DNA of 64,000 nucleotides, taken from Siphonodentalium dalli. Taxonomy: Eukaryota > Mollusca > Scaphopoda > Gadilida > Siphonodentaliidae. The stretch covers positions 113,914,723 to 113,978,722 of the forward strand of contig CP136063.1 in the NCBI GenBank assembly GCA_032622095.1, read 5' to 3'. This document shows, piece by piece, positions 1 to 12,148 of this stretch. The notes below the pieces were generated by a model. That model did not search any database. It was not told the origin of the DNA and saw only the letters and a program-made list of their open reading frames with translations. Position 1 is the first letter of the stretch. Each line of letters begins with the position of its first letter. A program made the position numbers and the translations under genes.

Positions 1-879
1 TTACTCGTACTTAAATTTGCGCAGTACTATTTTTCGCTCAATTTTTAATTCGAGCACTTTAAATTCGCGCACCTATCTGCGCGAATTCAAAACGGACAAA
101 AATATTTTCGTAAATGTCTTGTATCTGATGACAGTTTTTAGTCGTTTATGAAGACACACGTGTACATTAAAACGTACATTTGCATGATCGTGTACGCCCA
201 CAATCAGCCATCGGCAATGGGGTATAAACCCGTCCTGGTGACCCAATTAAAAGCCAGTTACCGAATAATAATAAAACGACAGTATATTTACATCGTGTAG
301 ACCATTACTGCAATAATCATAATTTTGTTGCGGTGATGGCTGTTGATATGCCCCAAATAATTATCCTGATATTGAAATATATTGCGATGGACTGGACATC
401 AATGAAATTAACTCGAAAACAGACAACCACAACGGCGAAGGCAGCTTAAGAAAAAGCAAAACTTGGCTGCGGGATGTGATGACACAACTAACGCAGTCTG
501 TATGGTTGCGGTGTCATTCCAGGGTGGTGAATAGTGGGTGTGCATTCATGCACATTTAATCTAGAATATGTGTATTTCTTACAAACATTTTAACATCGTC
601 GACGTTACCGTGATTTGTATATCGCTTGGCATTGAGAAATGTTTTGAATATTTTATATTGGTTGACCGAATGTAAATATAGGCCTACACGTATTGTATAG
701 GCCGTAATTACATATTCAGTATCCAACGTTTCGTAATGTGTGTAATTCATCAACATAACCATCTTGTTTTCCCTGTGGTATATTTTTAATTTAGAGTCGT
801 ACTATTTTTCGCTCAGTCATAAATTCGCGCACCGACGGGTGTGCGAAAAATAGTACTGCGCGAATTTAAATACGAGTAA
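1..879. mobile_element. Non-autonomous TIR transposon (about 880 bp)
   Basis: The first 37 bases of the window (from TTACTCGTACTTAAATTTGC) are repeated as a reverse complement at 843-879, with two mismatches that I can see. Inside the right end, AGTACTATTTTTCGC and its complement form a further small hairpin (about 800-857), and GCGCGAATT-type motifs recur near both ends, as in subterminal repeats of MITEs. The interior has no transposase-like frame. The upstream flank lies outside the window, so the left end could extend further and no target-site duplication can be tested. The superfamily is not identifiable. Confidence 0.7.
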
Positions 880-1594
880 GGTACATAAAACACAATCTCA
901 GTGTTATAATTATGGTGTCAAATCTCATGTGACATCGGGTTGAACTACCTTCAAACGACACGACGTTGCAGAAATCGGGTGGTAAATGATATACAGGTAC
1001 ATGTATAATATATGCAATGTATACCAAAGTCTCAATCTGTGTGCCTATATGTATATAAATATATGGTCCTATTTGGGATACCCGGCACCATATACAACAC
1101 CAAATGTAATTGTTGAAAAGATCCCCGAAAATGGATTAGCCTGGGAATATTTGTTTTTAACTGGTAATCATATTTGCAGAATCGGCGATCGGTTATATTT
1201 TTGTCCGCAAGGGAAATCGAGTGATGGAGTAATAATGCATTTCATGATTGCTGTATGTTCGTAATCAACATCCATGGCAGTGCTAAGCTATTTTGTTTTT
1301 TTGTTACTTCCCTTGAACAATGCGTTTATACCGCGATATAGTTGTCAGCCAATAATGTCTACGTTTTGTTTTGGAAGGAGGATAGAATAGGTCGATCATA
1401 CACGAAATAATGATATATGGGTGTTTCAATTTTTTCACACAAAAGTGAGATTATAAACGTTTTTTTTATGTTTCCCATATATCAGCATAAAAATATGTAT
1501 AAGTATAATATTTGTCTATGTTCCCCGATTCTTCTCAACGTTATGACTGGGTATTGAACGTATTTATTGACCTATTTTGATCACAGGAACCGGA
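880..1594. other. No gene recognised
   Basis: AT-rich sequence. An open frame of 92 codons at 986-1264 on the + strand has no motif I recognise, and its N-terminal part is rich in Y, I and M, as expected from AT-rich noncoding DNA. No repeat unit was seen. Confidence 0.5.
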
Positions 1595-1813
1595 TTAACC
1601 CTTTCGTGACGGGAGCTGTGCTGGTGCAGCATTAAAGATCATGTGCCAGTGCATTATGTTATATTTACACTGACTTATAAGGTAAAGGAAAATATTGTAA
1701 TGCCACTGTTCTCTAATATATGCGAGGCTCCCCATGGGAGACTCGCTTATATAAGAGAATGCATTGGCACGGGCTTTTCGCAAACTTTCAGGAAACTTTC
1801 ATGGAAGGGTTAT
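1595..1813. mobile_element. TTAA-flanked hairpin MITE, piggyBac-like (copy A)
   Basis: The left end reads TTAACCCTTTCGTGACGGGA and the right end is a complementary CATGGAAGGGTTAT. Between them lies an imperfect hairpin (about 1711-1763) built from ATATATGCGAG and CTCGCTTATATAAG arms, next to GCATTGGCAC. Copies at 6919-7190 and 56535-56912 share the architecture: TTAA borders, CCCTTT or CCCTTC termini, and the TGCATTCTCTTATATATGCG hairpin. TTAA target sites with CCC-type termini are known for piggyBac elements, so that family is inferred. The right border here is TTAT, probably an old mutation. There is no coding capacity. Confidence 0.75.
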
Positions 1814-2750
1814 GCTACAAATCGCCACGAGAATTTAACCGACACGAATTTATGACCGCGGCATCGTATCTGGACAATCATGATTCACGATGCAGATGTA
1901 TATCTCACTGGTGGCCAATTTTGATAGGGGATTACAGTTTCCGGAGCAAAGTCATGTATGAAGCAGATGTCAGTGAATTAAATTAGGCATTAACAGTCAT
2001 AACAAGCTAGGTGAAATGTAATTTTTCGTTAAAAAAAATAATTTGGGGATTTTTCACGTATCTTGAGCAACTTCTTAAAAATCAACATAAAAATTAAAAT
2101 ATAAATATACAAACCTGCTAACTCATTATGATGACACCCACCCACCCACACACATTAATATGATATCGAGTGACACGCTTGGACACGGTCTTGCTACTCT
2201 GTAACTAGGCTCCAGAGATTTGCATGGAAATCCCCATTCAAAATTTGTCACTTGACTTCCCTCTCAACAAACGATCAGCCAGGCCGATATTTGCTAAGTT
2301 CGGCTTCTGGACGAATATACCGCAAATATCGGACTACACCACAGTTTTGTTTGGGCTATCTCTTTTTATCGACATTTATGGCACGTTATCTTCCATGTGA
2401 GACGCCGATTTGATGAATGAGTTTGGATGTCTGACACCTCATCGATGCATCATTCTGCTCAGTTCTCGATATTTTTTCCTCACAGTGTCGCATCATGGAT
2501 GTCCCTCGTGCTTCATTCTCCGTTCTATTCATTAGTTTGACGTCACTCTAGTCTTCTGTCATGTTCTTTGTTTATTGATATTCATCGCGGGAATTCATAA
2601 CATGTATCTCAGATCCCACAGCGATTTTGATTAATTTATTGATGTTATGATCATGAACGGGCCAACTTGGTTTCTCGTTCTGTTATGTTTTGCTGTCAAA
2701 AATATTCCACAGAGGACTGCTAGTGAAATTACCTGTCTTATTCCACTCTT
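1814..2750. other. No gene recognised
   Basis: AT-rich sequence without a repeat or gene that I can identify. The minus strand is open at 2631-2972, but this overlaps the adjacent SINE and is not a gene. Confidence 0.5.
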
Positions 2751-2965
2751 AAGTGGCTCGGTTGGTAAGATGTCTGGCGCAGTAGGCAAACATAAGCCGC
2801 CGATCAATGGCGGAGTTGGTTCTAATCCCGAAGAGTGTGGATTTGCGATACAGGCGATGGAATGATAACCTGATTCGTACATATGTACAAGTTTGTCAGT
2901 TGCTTTCCATTCATGGGTCGGTTTATTATAAGTCCAGTGCAGTGACTTCCCGGTGAATCGGGCGT
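2751..2965 (+). repeat. tRNA-headed SINE
   Basis: An A-box-like TGGCTCGGTTGG (2754-2765) is followed by a B-box-like GGTTCTAATCC (2818-2828), the internal RNA polymerase III promoter layout of tRNA-derived SINEs. The body (GTTTGTCAGTTGCTTTCC, then CAGTGACTTCCCGGTGAA) is shared with elements at 23545-23768, 25841-26025 and, on the other strand, 46245-46500. This is a dispersed retroposon family and not a functional tRNA gene: no complete cloverleaf or acceptor stem is visible. Confidence 0.75.
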
Positions 2966-3068
2966 TACGCACGTGTCTAATAGACTATTATCCCACGATG
3001 CAATATTGCGGTGATAACATTGTTTACAAATATCCTTTTGTATTTAAACTTACCTGACTTAAATGCTT

Positions 3069-3408
3069 ACTGTACACTAAATCGGACCATTTATGACCAT
3101 CTCCTTTTGCCCTCAGCCGAATATATGTAACCAATGAATTAATTTGAAATGTGAATTAGTGCAAAATACACTCATGTGCTCTATATATGAACGATGTAAA
3201 ACAACATGGTAATTATAATGAAAATGAGTTCATGGATCGAGTCATAAACTCATTTTCATTATAATTATCATGTTGTTTTACATCGTTCATAGAACACATG
3301 ATTGTAATTTGCACTGATCTATAATTCAAATTCATTCATTTGTTGCATATATTCTGTTGATTATAGAAGGAGATAGTCCCATAAATGGCCGGATTTAGTA
3401 TACACTCG
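3069..3408. mobile_element. Long palindrome (foldback MITE)
   Basis: Two arms of about 165 bp, 3069-3232 and 3246-3408, are reverse complements. The inner 50 bp or so (around TGTAAAACAACATG and its complement) are almost identical, and similarity decays outward, with small indels. The loop is about 13 bp (CATGGATCGAGTC). The arms contain no coding sequence. The shape fits a foldback MITE. I see no clear target-site duplication, so a palindromic rearrangement is the alternative. Confidence 0.7.
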
Positions 3409-3773
3409 CCCTTTAAATAAACAACCACAATTGTCATGATATATATACAATTTGGAAGGGTGTCCACCGGTCGATCAAACTCTAAATATATACCGATAAA
3501 CAAACTATATATACACTCTGAAATAAAGACTATTGTCCACATTAAATTGGGATAAAACACTCTGCCCCTCTCTGTTGCCCCGGCTTATCGACATTAGTTT
3601 GATGCCCGGAACCGGACCGGACTGTGATCAAAGCGGACATAAATTGAGCCTTCATATCGTCATTTGGTTTCAACAACGTGTGACCATTATAGAGCGCTTT
3701 CGCTTTGAGCAAAAATGTTTCCCACTTGCTTATATGCATGCCCAGTTAGTGACCGTGTCTCAAGGCAGTTGGC

Positions 3774-4471
3774 CTTCAACACAACTAGTACACACATGTA
3801 TCAGAACATTGGGGTATTACTTCAACACAACTAGTACACACATGTGTCAGAACATTGGGGAATTACTTCAACACAACTATAGTATACACACATGTGTCAG
3901 AACATTGGGGAATTACTTCAACACAACTATAGTGTACACACATGTGTCAGAACATTGGGGAATTACTTCAACACAACTATAGTGTACACACATGTGTCAG
4001 AACATTGGGGAATTACTTCAACACAACTATAGTATACACACATGTGTCAGAACATTGGGGAATTACTTCAACACAACTATAGTATACACACATGTGTCAG
4101 AACATTGGGGAATTACTTCAACACAACTATAGTATACACACATGTGTCAGAACATTGGGGAATTACTTCAACACAACTATAGTGTACACACATGTGTCAG
4201 AACATTGGGGAATTACTTCAACACAACTATAGTATACACACATGTGTCAGAACATTGGGGAATTACTTCAACACAACTATAGTATACACACATGTGTCAG
4301 AACATTGGGGAATTACTTCAACACAACTATAGTATACACACATGTGTCAGAACATTGGGGAATTACTTCAACACAACTATAGTGTACACACATGTGTCAG
4401 AACATTGGGGAATTACTTCAACACAACTATAGTGTACACACATGTGTCAGAACATTGGGGAATTACTTCAA
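3774..4471 (+). repeat. 50-bp minisatellite, 14 units
   Basis: Two 46-bp units starting at 3774 and 3820 are followed by twelve 50-bp units starting every 50 bases from 3866 to 4416, plus a 6-base partial unit. The short units lack a 4-bp insertion (ACTAG becoming ACTATAG). The unit contains the self-complementary ACACATGTGT. The 50-bp units are almost identical except for one A/G position (AGTATACA or AGTGTACA). Open frames running through the array are a by-product of its periodicity and are not a gene. Confidence 0.97.
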
Positions 4472-4659
4472 ATACTATATTATCATTCATCGCATATTTC
4501 GTATTATTATCTAACGGTTCATCCTTGAGTCATGTTCAATTTTAAATAGCGACATGTGAACAATACTGCATGTATAGCAAACGGTGTGAAACGGGGGTAT
4601 TATAACTTGTTTGATTTCTTCAACATAAAGCATCGAGAAGTAAGACTTCCGAGAAAAAA

Positions 4660-4701
4660 GGCGCACTCCCTCGTCTCTCCCCCGGCGCACTCCCTCGTCT
4701 C
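4660..4701 (+). repeat. Two-copy 24-bp direct repeat
   Basis: GGCGCACTCCCTCGTCTC occurs at about 4660 and again 24 bases later, separated by TCCCCC. It is GC-rich compared with its surroundings. No function is evident. Confidence 0.8.
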
Positions 4702-6918
4702 ATTTCTTGAGCAACATTGCCTGAGAACACGGGTTTTTTTAATTGTAGCCAATATGTTTATGCAAGTCAAGACATTTACAAGCTTATGCCTTCGGCTTTT
4801 TTTGTTCTTGACATGAGCATCACTCGTCATTGAAAATATCAAACGTAATTTGACTTTGTTACCTCAATATATATTGCTGTGGTAATTCATACACTTTCTC
4901 CGAATTTTGAGGCCCCAGAAGATATCAGTCAAATTGAGTCAATCACGATATTCTACAAACGTCAATGAGAATTGACACAAAATTCCGAATATTAATATCG
5001 TCTCTGTGTTGTCCGATTCGTCAGGGTATGATAGAGTGTAAACACTGTTTGAAGAAGCACCAAATATCCGACGGAATTGATGAGTTTCTTTTGACAGCGA
5101 GTCACTCGGGAGAAAAGTTTAATTCTGCCGTTATTAGGCCGGGTCACGGGGACAAAGGTTGTCTAGTTTATGAGATATATTGAACTGTTGTAGATACATT
5201 GTCGATAGCTATATTTCATTATAAATTGACCCAATTCGCTTCGCACGTGGACGAAAAGAATCGTTGGCTCAATCGAAGCAATTCTGTTTCTCATGTCCCG
5301 TGACATATCTCATATATACTACGAACATTGCATGGACATTAGAGAGATTTCGCACAACTTACTAATTACAGTTACGATATCGGTTAGGGTACCGTAACTG
5401 CGTCACCAAGTAATATGGACGTTCTAACTGTAACCGTGACTTCCTAACTGTCATAAAGAATAAGACTTTTTTTTTTTCGATTTGTACAATAAACTTCACT
5501 CAGACACACAACTATCTACTTTTGTTGTACCATACAGTCATCAATTATCAATCATACGAATAACTATTCTTAATTTTCCGAATGAATTTATGTTATGTTG
5601 TACATGCTGTGTCTTATCTGGTAGATCGTGCGTCCATGTCGTATGTAGTTTCTTATATGAATATGCTTGCATATGCCCTGATATATGATCTGAACATGTT
5701 TCGATGCATCTGTTGAATATAATGCATGGTCATTGTCATAACAGACTTGTCCAAGATATATTGTTCTATTACCCGGGGCATTCGGAGCCTGGGGCAACAC
5801 TGCATGCGGTCATAAGGAATTTAGCTCGCAATAATATTCATGGATCTCTATCCAATATGGCTTCTGGCCTCAACTCACATTTCCGTGTAATAGAATCACA
5901 GTCGGTCTAGCTGGTCGTCTAATCACGTCTTGCTATTTTACGTCATTGACATCGACCAGGCAATTCCGCGGTGATATCTAATGCGCGGAGTAATGTGACA
6001 GTTAATCCGCTTTTGTTTTTATTAAAGTGACATTTCTGTGTAATTGAACGATCTCCTTTCTGGGCTCGTCGAAAGATTGAATGTCAGTGACATACACGCC
6101 CCAGCGATGGCAAACCGCTTTACGGTAGCTGGAGACTGTCCTAATGCAATTCCGGAAAGCAATTCCAAACCAGTGAAATGAAGCAATCATCTGTTGAAGA
6201 CAGAAGAGTCAAAAATCGGCTTCTATCATTCTGGTTGCACTCACTTGAGTCGAAAGAATCTTGGCTGTAGCACACTCAAGCGCACACATAGCTAATGGGC
6301 ACACACTAACACTGAACCACTTGTGTCGGCGGCCCTATTTAGGCTGTAAGCATGACTATTACAACAAATACTTTGGGCATGCAGAAAAACTCCATGACAA
6401 ACCGAATGCGTGGGCAAAGAACAGATGTCTGGTGACATTTGAGTTCACTATACAAGGGGTATGGCTTGCCCACCGGAAGCTGACACACTCCTATGAAAGG
6501 CAAAGCATCCTGTTGTTAATGCTTGCAGTTTCAGAATCAGTCAGGAAGTTGAAATAAAATGAGTAATATGCCCATGCACGTTCTTCCGTGTATTGGTTAT
6601 CGCGTTTTGCTGTATATATTGACTTAAAGGTCCACATCATCTATATAAGTTATAACAATGTCCAATGGTATTGGTTTTGTAGCATCCATAACAGTAAAAT
6701 GGAAGTTAGTTTCGCACATATATACCCGTGATGTAGTTCTGCTTGATAATGATTGCTGGGTTTCAAGTGGGGGTCAAACGAAAAAAAAAACTGATAATAT
6801 GGTCATTGACTCATTGAGTTCCGAGCATTCGGCCAGTGTTTATTTATGCACCACAGTGGTCCAGCCTAGAATCGACAGAGGTCACCTCCTCCCCAACAAA
6901 GTGTTATTTTAAAACTGG
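4702..6918. other. No gene recognised
   Basis: About 2.2 kb of AT-rich DNA. Short open frames exist (for example 6261-6557 on the + strand, 98 codons), but none has a domain, signal peptide or splice context that I recognise. No tandem or inverted repeat longer than about 30 bp was noticed. Confidence 0.45.
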
Positions 6919-7190
6919 TTAACCCTTCCACGACTGGAGCTTCCTGAATTTTTGCGAAAACCCTGCACCTATGCATTATCCTGTATATGCGAGTCTCCTA
7001 TATAGGGAGCATCGCATATATAAGGGAAAACATTGGCCTAAGAATATATGGCTTGATCTTGTAAGTTGCAAGCCAGTGCATTCTCTTATATATGCTATGC
7101 TCCCTATGTGAGACTTGCATATTTAAGAGAATGCACTGGCACACGATATTTAATGTTACACCAGCGCAGCTCCCGTCATGGAAGGGTTAA
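6919..7190. mobile_element. TTAA-flanked hairpin MITE, piggyBac-like (copy B)
   Basis: This copy has intact TTAA on both sides (6919-6922 and 7187-7190). The termini match as inverted repeats: TTAACCCTTCCACGACTGGA on the left and the complement of TTAACCCTTCCATGACGGGA on the right. The interior holds two hairpins, one around 6984-7026 and one around 7079-7133, each made of ATATATGC-type arms flanked by CATTCTCTTATATA-like sequence. It is the cleanest member for defining the family that includes 1595-1813 and 56535-56912. No coding sequence. Confidence 0.85.
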
Positions 7191-9113
7191 GCGATTCGAA
7201 TTTTCTTCGGACATTTCAGGATGTAAATACGTTAAAACGGTAGGCTGTTTCACAGTCGCCATGCAAGGCGCCAAACCTTGACATATATTTCTCCATGCTG
7301 CGCATACTGCGCGGATTGGCAACGAATCTGCTCCAAATTTCTTGCAAACACGACAATTGAATACTATTGCACAAAAACGTTGGGAACAATATGTTTCTTC
7401 GCACATGCATCAAACCTGTTCCAAGTATTTCGTACCGTGAGTTTTGTTTAATTGTCGGTCGACTGGATGAGCTTCCCACTTGTATTCTCTGTGGAGTTAT
7501 AAGTATTTCAACACGGGGCAATTAGACAACCACGTGGATTGTAGATTAACGCGTTGAGTGTAACGAACAACAGGCCCCGGGCATGTCTATCAACCACAAC
7601 ATGTTAGTTTGCATAACTGCGTTATGATGCACCGAAGACTCCCTGAAACAGGTCCGCCTGGTATATTTCAATTCGTTTCATCTTTAATTGGAGTAAATCA
7701 CAAGGCTCGTGCCACTGAGCGACCTGCGTGCGGTACTTGTTAGGGAACTGATGGGATAATTACGAGGGGAACTGCGCGAATCGCGTGCGTGATTCGATTT
7801 AAACGATTGCGCATTGGAGGCTCGGTGGGGGGTTATGGCGATGGAATGGCCAAACAGCTCCCTGATTGCTTGACCAGCCTTGTGTTTATAACCTGGCATA
7901 TCGAGGTTTAACTCTCCCTGTTACTAAAATTTACTATGATGAGTTAGTCTTCGCAACACATGCCATACCCTCAAATGATGGGGTTCAGCCTTATACTGGG
8001 ATACAAGTGATTATTTAGCGGTACGCAGAATTAATATCTCATCGCCCATGTTGGCTGGTACAGTACCTGGGGTTCATATGGTCAACTGCTATACCAAATT
8101 CGAGAAAGCGATCTACATCCATTATAACACTAAATACATGTGTTGTTATTACTTTTATTATTTTCTTTACCATGCTATATGAAATGACAGAAACAAATGA
8201 AACAAGTGTAACAATAAAGAGCGTTCGCTGTTAGATTTGTCGTCATAATCATATCACTAATATAGATCGTTTGTGGGAGATGTTTTTAGAGTATATTTAT
8301 ATTCCATAAGTCATGCTCATTGGTTTTATTTAATCATCATAATATTGCAAAGCGAGAAATTACTAGGTTTACTATGAGGCCTGAACATTGTTGGCCGATT
8401 TAAAATCCGTCAGCTGTGTATATATAAGCCGTGAACTATATATAATACACGGCGTGCTAATTGACCATAGACCACCAAACCCCGCAAATCAACTTGGACA
8501 GCTCTGGTCGATGCTGGATAATTTCCTATCTGTGCTGATGGCCTCGTAGATTGGCTCAAGCAAGTAAATTTTCCATTATAAGTTCATTGACTTCGACACC
8601 ATAATTTATCAACATTCGTGGGAATCACGACGGAAGCCAACGAAGATGTTACGATAATGGAAGATAAGCCGGAAATTCTCGCTTTCAGGCTTCGTAAAAT
8701 GACGTCGAGAAAGAACTTCTATTCACTGCTGTATATAGTCGCCAAAGTGAACAAAAGCCCTTGTGTTTGGTGACATCACGCTAAATGACAACGATAATAT
8801 CGTCCTCATAGAAGCAACCTTGAAGTTCATAAAAATTATCTGGAAGATTCTCGCCATGCAGCCAATAAATCACCTATGTTCGTAGTCTACACTGCACTCA
8901 AATTTATTATACATATTAAATTACTATATATTTATTACGAGAAGAGAAGTGATTAGAGGGTTAATCGGAGTGTTCACATATGATTACCAATCCGCCCCTT
9001 GAGAGTATATTACCAAGCTCCCAACTTTGGTATCTTATATACAGCATTAACTCCTTATTGGGTTAGAGTTTTACGACTGCGAAATTCAATTCAATTCAGT
9101 TTATGGCACCTGT
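7191..9113. other. No gene recognised
   Basis: About 1.9 kb with no repeat or gene that I can identify. Open frames of 70-100 codons on the minus strand around 7176-7899 show no recognisable domain. Confidence 0.45.
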
Positions 9114-9302
9114 TAGTCGGGGAGCCAATAAGGTCCACGTGCACCACCCACGCCGATGATTACAAATAACCTTATTTTTATTATTCCCTATGGTATCCAG
9201 ATAAAGAATCCGGATTTCACCGAAAAATAAAGGTGGCCCTACTAGGTGCTAGAGCCATTTGAATCCAAGATGGCCGCCATTTCCTCTAATTCCGACCAGC
9301 TG

Positions 9303-10034
9303 TAATTAATCGTTGTAATAGATCGGTTGTTAGCAAAAGACACAGACAAAATGTATGCCATTTTGTTGGTATGATGTCCTTCTTCAAAATGACGGCAAAT
9401 AATTTTGAAAAACATTCAAAATGGCCGCCGAAAAATGACGTCATATGCACGAAAATAGGAAATTTAATTAATATTTCTCCATATCTTCCATTTTTCTTCA
9501 CATTAATCATTAGTAAATGGCAATGTTTTTGCGACAGTCATCAAGCGTGATATTATAACGTCATTTTAAGACAGATGCCATTGACGAGGGTTCAGTAATA
9601 GATACAGAAAAGAGGATTTGAAAAATAGGGGTGAAATTATCGATTTTTTTTGCAAGACGATTTTGCTGTATTTAATCGTTGTAATAGATCGGTTGTTAGC
9701 AAAATACACAGACAAGATGTATGCCATTTTGTTGGTATGATGTCCTGCTTCAAAATGACAAAAATAATTTCGAAAACAATTCAAAATGGCCGCCGAAAAA
9801 TGACGTCATATGCACGAAAATAGGAAATTTAATTAATATTTCACCATATCTTCCATTTTTCTTCGCATTAATCATTAGTAAATGGCAATGTTTGTGCGAC
9901 AGTCATCAAGCGTGATATTATAGCGTCATTTTAAGACATTTGCCATTGACGAGGGTTCAGTAATAGATACAGAAAGAGGATTTGAAAAAGAGGGGTGAAA
10001 TTTTCGATTTTTTTTGCAAGACGGTCTTGATAGT
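9303..10034 (+). repeat. 366-bp direct duplication in the left foldback arm
   Basis: The block beginning TTAATCGTTGTAATAGATCG occurs at about 9306 and again at about 9672, a period of 366 bp, ending near TTTTTTTTGCAAGACG. The copies share the TGACGTCAT motif and the ATGGCCGCCGAAAAA segment. The right arm carries only part of one copy and lacks roughly 500-600 bp present on the left (between about 9510 and 10213), which explains the unequal arm lengths. Confidence 0.85.
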
Positions 10035-10879
10035 CATTTTATCGACAAACCACACAGGATGTTAATAGAATGTCAACAACTATGTGCTTTATTTTATTGG
10101 ACGGATGTTTTACTTCAATGGGAATGAAATTGGCGTAGAAAATTTGCAAAATGGCCGCCGAAAATATGAAAAATGGTAAATATTGCCCCAGGGTGTCCTG
10201 CAATGGCTTACAAGTTGTGATTGATAATTAAAAATGGCTAATCTGTATTATATACATTGAATACTAACATATCTGATGCACCATGGATCATTGTTTCTAT
10301 TGTCACCACTGACATCACCAGAAATATTGGATTTTTTTCTCACAAACTTGACATAAATATCGGCAAAAATTAACTTTTCAGGGTTGGACAATTTTTTAAA
10401 GTAAAATGCAACTATCATTGGTATCAAAAGTATTTATTGTTTTGATCTATCTTAAATGTGTCACACTACGGTGTTTATAGACCAAATTGCTCAAGATGGC
10501 TTCCAAAATGGTAACCAAATTTGTAAAAAGTTAATTTTTTACATATATCCCGAACATTATTATCTGCGTTAATCGACAAGGTAGCAAACTGTGACTCACT
10601 TGGTTATTATACGTGTTAGTTAATTAACCGACAACTACGTTCTATTCTGTTTGTCCCAGTTCCGTATGGGGCATGAGAAATTCATTTTAAAGTTGCAGTA
10701 TGGAATTTTGCGGAGAACCTCTTTTGTGATTCTGGCCATATTATTGAAAGGAAATGGGCAAAACTTTGAGACGGAACTGAGATGAACCATAATATGTGGC
10801 TATTCTGGCCCATTATGATAAACAGTGATCAACTGGATAAAAGATGGATGCCAATATGGCAGCCAGGAAGTTACTGTAT

Positions 10880-12020
10880 GATTATAGGTGCTGTGAATAG
10901 GTATACAGGGAGTTACTGTATGGTCATGAATGATGTGAATAGGTATACAATGAGTGACTATATGGTTATGAGTAGGTATACAATGAGTGACTATATGGTT
11001 ATGAGTGGGGTGTCCACGGTGAGATGCATAGGAATATAAGGAGTGGCTGTATGGCATGTGTGAGGTGAATCGGTATACATGTAGTGACTGTACGGTATAT
11101 TGTGTGTGGCCGATGTGATCGTATGGGCATTGCTGTGGTGTATAGATATAACGAGGGTAGCTACATGGCCATCCGTGTGTTGTTTATGTATATATGGAGT
11201 GAATGTAAGGTCGTGGTGGTCGTGATGTATATGTGTACCGTGTGTGGCTGTATTGTGACATGTGGTGTATATGTATATTTGTGCTGTCTGTATGATCATG
11301 GATGTAGTGCGTAGATAAATAGGGAGTGAATTTATGGTTATGGGTAATGTGTATAGGTGCACATGGTATGCATGTAGTCAAGATGGAAGTTATATGCATA
11401 CCTGGAATAAGCTGTATGGTCATTGCCGAGCGTGTGGCTATATAGGGAGTGCCCTTTTGGTAACGGGTGGGTCGTATATTTATATATGTTGTTGATGTAT
11501 TATCATCGGTGGTGTATATGGTGTAGATGAATGCTCATGGATGGCGTGTATGAGTATACAGTGAGTTGATGAATTGTCATGTGTGAGGTGTATATGCAAG
11601 TATGAGACTTATGAGTGGTCGTGTGTGCGGGTATTGGTATATTTGGAAGGGCTCACCACTGGTGGGTGAGGTGTATATGTATATCTGGATTGACTCTATG
11701 GTCATGGGTATGGCGAATAGATATACATGTAGTGGCTGTATGGTCCATGGTGAGGTGAATAGGTATACAATGAGTGACTGTATGATCGTGAATGTGGGGA
11801 ATATGTATACATAGAGTGACTATATGGTCAGGTGTAGGAGTATACCTGGCGTTCATGCATGGTGATTCATGGCTGTGTCGTAATTTGTGGCATGTACCGG
11901 TATAGCCAAATAAGGCTGTATGGTCAGGTGTAGGTGTATAGAGTGGGTGACTATATTGTCATTTGTGTGGTGTTTATGTACATATGAGGTCATGGGATGC
12001 GTTGTACATGTGTAATTTGG
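10880..12020 (+). repeat. Degenerate 40-bp-class minisatellite, forward half
   Basis: Units of about 36-45 bp are built on GTGAATAGGTATACA, then GAGTGACTGTATGGTCATG. The clearest are at 10887-11010. Further right the units are diverged, but TATACA and TGTATGGTCATG recur, for example near 11700-11840. Short open frames rich in Y, M, V or H, T, I come from the repeat and are not genes. Confidence 0.8.
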
Positions 12021-12148
12021 GTGGCTATCGCTTTCCACAATAACTCAAGTATATGTTAATCAATAGAGAGGTCGTGTCAAAGAGTTCTCCACCTTGATAG
12101 TGTTTGTGTACATGGGGGAACTTTAAACGTGAAACGCGATAGCCACCC
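12021..12148. repeat. Inversion centre of the foldback core
   Basis: TGGGTGGCTATCGC near 12020 is matched by GCGATAGCCACCCA near 12135-12148. The intervening 100 bp or so is not repeated elsewhere in the element. This is the turning point at which the minisatellite changes strand. Confidence 0.75.

Noticed and set aside
2751-2965. Functional tRNA gene
   Set aside because: Only A- and B-box-like motifs are present; there is no closed acceptor stem, and three dispersed relatives carry the same non-tRNA body.
3533-3982. 149-codon + strand frame ending in HTC-(I/V)RTLG-type repeats
   Set aside because: It reads through the 50-bp minisatellite. The unit length is not a multiple of three and the frame changes across units, so it is a by-product of the repeat.
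3774-4471. CRISPR-like regular repeats
   Set aside because: Units are contiguous, with no unique spacers, in a eukaryotic context; it is a minisatellite.
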